The translations under genes and the position numbers were made by a program. From an uncultured Wenzhouxiangella sp. (lineage in GTDB: Bacteria > Pseudomonadota > Gammaproteobacteria > Xanthomonadales > Wenzhouxiangellaceae), in NCBI GenBank assembly GCA_937876395.1, contig CALEIM010000096.1, positions 1 through 7,747 on the forward strand: a stretch of 7,747 bases of DNA, in the 5' to 3' direction. Under the pieces are notes generated by a model. The model saw only the letters and a program-made list of their open reading frames with translations, had not been told where the DNA came from and ran no database searches. Positions within the stretch are counted from its first letter, which is position 1, and each line of letters opens with the position of its first letter. Positions 6,564-7,747 of the stretch are shown here, piece after piece.

Positions 6564-6569
6564 CACTCT

Positions 6570-6575
6570 CTCCTT
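6570..6575 (-). promoter_or_regulatory. Ribosome-binding site deciding the rplD start
   Basis: The minus-strand sequence TGAAGGAG joins the rplC stop codon (6577-6575) to a strong AAGGAG site. The spacing is 6 bases to the ATG at 6563 and only 3 to the GTG at 6566, so the ATG is the better start. The layout also suggests coupling of L4 translation to L3. Confidence 0.75.
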
Positions 6576-7213
6576 CAGGCCTTGATTGACGGCCGAATCA
6601 TGACGTGACCGCCAACCGCGCCAGGAACTGCGCCACGAATCAGCAGCAGATTCCGATCAGCATCCACCTTCACAACCTGCAAATTCAGGGTCGTCTGACG
6701 CTCGTCACCCATATGGCCGGCCATCTTCTTGCCTTTGAACACGCGGCCTGGAGTCTGGCACTGGCCAATTGAGCCGGGCGCGCGATGGGCCAGCGAGTTG
6801 CCGTGCGTGGCATCCTGGGTACGAAAGTTGTGCCGCTTGACGGCACCGGCGAAGCCCTTGCCCTTGGTGACGCCGGTCACATCCACCTTTTGTCCGGCCT
6901 CAAAGCGCTTGACTGTCAGCTCAGCGCCGATTTCGAAGGCTTCGTTGTTTTCGCCATCGAGGCGAAATTCCCACAGGCCCTCACCAGCCTCGACACCCGC
7001 TTTGGCGAAGTGTCCGGCCAGCGGGCGGGAAACCAAAGACGTACGCTTGTTACCGCAAGTGACTTGAATGGCTGCATAGCCATCCGTTTCAGCATCGCGG
7101 ATCTGGGTGATCCGGTTCGGGCTGACCTCAATGACCGTCACCGGCAAGGAACTGCCTTCGTCCGTGAAGATCCGAGTCATGCCTCGTTTGCGTCCTACTA
7201 TTCCGATAGCCAT
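6575..7213 (-). CDS. rplC: 50S ribosomal protein L3
   Basis: L3 (uL3) starts 50S assembly and extends a loop close to the peptidyl-transferase centre. The product is 212 residues (E. coli 209). It begins MAIGIVGRKRGMTRIF. The central segment has KRFEAGQKVDVTGVTKGKGFAGAVKRHNF (102-130), and the conserved extension GSIGQCQTPGRVFKGKKMAGHMG spans 147-169. Gln151 lines up with E. coli Gln150, the residue methylated by PrmB. The C-terminal LNLQVVKVDADRNLLLIRGAVPGA block (177-200) is standard. The upstream rpsJ stop is part of a moderate ribosome-binding site (TGAGG), 10 bases from the ATG. Confidence 0.99.
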   Translation of the reverse strand: MAIGIVGRKRGMTRIFTDEGSSLPVTVIEVSPNRITQIRDAETDGYAAIQVTCGNKRTSLVSRPLAGHFAKAGVEAGEGLWEFRLDGENNEAFEIGAELTVKRFEAGQKVDVTGVTKGKGFAGAVKRHNFRTQDATHGNSLAHRAPGSIGQCQTPGRVFKGKKMAGHMGDERQTTLNLQVVKVDADRNLLLIRGAVPGAVGGHVMIRPSIKA

Positions 7214-7225
7214 TGCTTATTCGCC

Positions 7226-7537
7226 TCAGTACAGCTTGATCTGCACGTCAACGCCTGCAGCCAGATCCAGCTTCATCAGGGCATCGACGGTCTTGTCATT
7301 GGGATCGACGATATCCAGCAACCGTTTGTGGGTGCGGATTTCGTACTGATCGCGCGCATCTTTGTTGACATGCGGAGACGTCAGGATGGTGTAGCGCTCC
7401 TTGCGCGTGGGCAAAGGAATCGGTCCACGAACCTGCGCACCGGTGCGCTTGGCGGTATCCACGATCTCCTGGGTCGACCGATCGATCAAACGATGATCAA
7501 AGCCCTTCAAACGAATACGGATTTTCTGTTCGGCCAT
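7226..7537 (-). CDS. rpsJ: 30S ribosomal protein S10 / transcription factor NusE
   Basis: S10 (uS10) is a 30S head protein. Free S10 is also NusE: it pairs with NusB, and the dimer binds boxA RNA to build rRNA and lambda antitermination complexes, and S10 contacts NusG. The product is 103 residues, the family length. Family features are KIRIRLKGFDHRLID (5-19), the GPIPLPTRKERYTILTSPHVNKDARDQYEIRTHKRL stretch (38-73) containing the long ribosome-binding loop, and the closing LDLAAGVDVQIKLY. The ribosome-binding site is a modest AAGG, 9 bases before the ATG. A boxA-like element lies just upstream of it, which is notable because this gene encodes a boxA-binding protein. It is the first gene of the S10 block, 159 bases after tuf. 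Confidence 0.99.
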   Translation of the reverse strand: MAEQKIRIRLKGFDHRLIDRSTQEIVDTAKRTGAQVRGPIPLPTRKERYTILTSPHVNKDARDQYEIRTHKRLLDIVDPNDKTVDALMKLDLAAGVDVQIKLY

Positions 7538-7555
7538 TGCCGTACGCCTTCAGTC

Positions 7556-7567
7556 TGTTAAAGATCA
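7556..7567 (-). promoter_or_regulatory. boxA-like Nus-factor antitermination element
   Basis: The minus strand reads TGATCTTTAACA. This matches the E. coli rRNA-operon boxA (TGCTCTTTAACA) at 11 of 12 positions; the only difference is A for C at position 3. boxA RNA is bound by NusB with S10 (NusE). Here it ends 18 bases before the start codon of rpsJ itself and 5 bases before its ribosome-binding site, so a bound complex could affect both transcription elongation and translation initiation. The match is seen directly; the function is inferred. Confidence 0.55.
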
Positions 7568-7574
7568 AATTCTT

Positions 7575-7596
7575 CCATCCGCCGTTTGGCGAATGG
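7575..7596 (-). promoter_or_regulatory. Hairpin upstream of the boxA-like element
   Basis: On the minus strand the arms CCATTCGCC (7596-7588) and GGCGGATGG (7583-7575) form a 9-pair stem with one G-U pair and an AAAC tetraloop. It lies 7 bases before the boxA-like element. E. coli rRNA leaders have the same order, a boxB hairpin followed by boxA. It is not followed by a run of T, so it is not an intrinsic terminator for this strand. Confidence 0.5.
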
Positions 7597-7623
7597 GCGT
7601 GCGATTCTTTCAAACCGCCTTTT

Positions 7624-7688
7624 CTCCCGGCTGGGCCGGGGTTTCACCCTGCTTCAGGAATCCGGCACCATCCGGGAGCCGAACCCCG
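7624..7688 (-). repeat. Competing inverted repeats after tuf (structured leader RNA)
   Basis: Three alternative pairings share bases on the minus strand. CGGGGTT (7688-7682) is complementary to AACCCCG (7643-7637). CTCCCGG (7678-7672) is complementary to CCGGGAG (7630-7624). CCCGGC (7640-7635) is complementary to GCCGGG (7631-7626) across a 3-base loop. The second and third cannot form together, and the first and third share bases in the CCCCG segment, so the RNA could switch between folds. A small CCTG/CAGG hairpin lies between the outer arms. Function is unknown. Confidence 0.4.
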
Positions 7689-7696
7689 AGGCCGTC

Positions 7697-7747
7697 TTAC
7701 TTGACGATCTTCGATACCACGCCGGCACCGACGGTGCGGCCACCTTC
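7697..7747 (-). CDS. tuf: Elongation factor Tu, C-terminal fragment (cut by window edge)
   Basis: The last 16 residues are visible, reading EGGRTVGAGVVSKIVK before a TAA stop. This matches the conserved C-terminus of EF-Tu (domain 3), the GTPase that delivers aminoacyl-tRNA to the ribosome. The 5' part lies outside the window. A tuf gene directly before rpsJ is the arrangement in many bacteria where the str operon (rpsL-rpsG-fusA-tuf) runs straight into the S10 operon. No terminator is visible after the stop, which suggests co-transcription. Whether a second tuf copy exists elsewhere cannot be seen. Confidence 0.95.
   Translation of the reverse strand, partial: EGGRTVGAGVVSKIVK

Larger units (their letters stand above)
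7538..7696 (-). promoter_or_regulatory. tuf-rpsJ intergenic leader of the S10 block
   Basis: This 159-base stretch is the longest non-coding region in the window. Reading on the minus strand it contains, in order, several GC-rich inverted repeats (7688-7624), a perfect-loop hairpin (7596-7575), a boxA-like element (7567-7556) and the rpsJ ribosome-binding site (AAGG at 7550-7547). No hairpin is followed by a T run, so I see no intrinsic terminator after tuf. No convincing -35/-10 pair is present either. Transcription probably enters from tuf and the str operon. The position is comparable to the E. coli S10 leader that L4 regulates, but I did not recognise that leader's specific structure. Confidence 0.6.

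Noticed and set aside
61..7537. A hidden accessory or novel system (inserted genes, mobile element, CRISPR, tRNA) within the cluster
   Set aside because: Every gene is a canonical ribosomal protein in canonical order with small gaps; no insertions, direct-repeat arrays or unusual genes were seen.
6785..7561. A 258-codon open frame on the plus strand opposite rplC, rpsJ and the leader
   Set aside because: It is a shadow of rplC and rpsJ codon usage; no family resemblance and no ribosome-binding site worth noting.
7585..7613. Possible promoter in the leader: TTGAAA (7613-7608) as a -35 box
   Set aside because: With a 17-base spacer the -10 position reads GCCAAA, which does not resemble TATAAT; no better partner was found nearby.
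7626..7640. GC-rich hairpin CCCGGC/GCCGGG as an intrinsic terminator after tuf
   Set aside because: On the transcribed strand it is followed by AGAAAAGG, not by a T run, so it lacks the second half of an intrinsic terminator.

Overview
This window is a stretch of the core ribosomal-protein superoperon. All genes lie on the minus strand, so transcription runs from the right edge to the left edge. In transcription order they are: 3' end of tuf (EF-Tu), rpsJ (S10/NusE), rplC (L3), rplD (L4), rplW (L23), rplB (L2), rpsS (S19), rplV (L22), rpsC (S3), rplP (L16), rpmC (L29), rpsQ (S17), rplN (L14), rplX (L24), rplE (L5), rpsN (S14), rpsH (S8), rplF (L6), and the first codons of rplR (L18). Seventeen genes are complete and two are cut by the window edges. 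The products read collinearly with Escherichia coli homologues recalled from memory, usually within a few residues of the same length.

The organism is most likely a gammaproteobacterium outside the Enterobacterales. The L2, L4, L5, L14, L16 and L22 sequences are clearly gammaproteobacterial in character, and S14 is the roughly 101-residue zinc-free type. The DNA is moderately GC-rich, and tuf sits directly upstream of rpsJ with no terminator visible. In E. coli the S10 operon instead has its own promoter and leader. I cannot name a genus from the sequence.

Layout: the S10 block runs from rpsJ to rpsQ (7537 to 2614) and the spc block from rplN leftwards (2599 to 1). Only 14 bases separate the two blocks, which leaves no room for a separate spc promoter. 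Most neighbours overlap by 1 or 4 bases or are separated by fewer than 30, and several Shine-Dalgarno sequences include the upstream stop codon, which suggests translational coupling. Two gaps stand out. One is the 159-base tuf-rpsJ leader, which has structured elements and a boxA-like site. The other is the 49-base rplX-rplE spacer, placed where S8 autoregulation acts in E. coli. No stretch longer than 300 bases lacks a gene.

For novelty, the coding content is ordinary and I see no hidden accessory system, mobile element or CRISPR array. The one signal worth following is an 11-of-12 match to the rRNA boxA antitermination element just upstream of the rpsJ ribosome-binding site, preceded by a strong hairpin. 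Because rpsJ encodes NusE, which binds boxA together with NusB, this looks like a candidate Nus-factor autoregulatory site.
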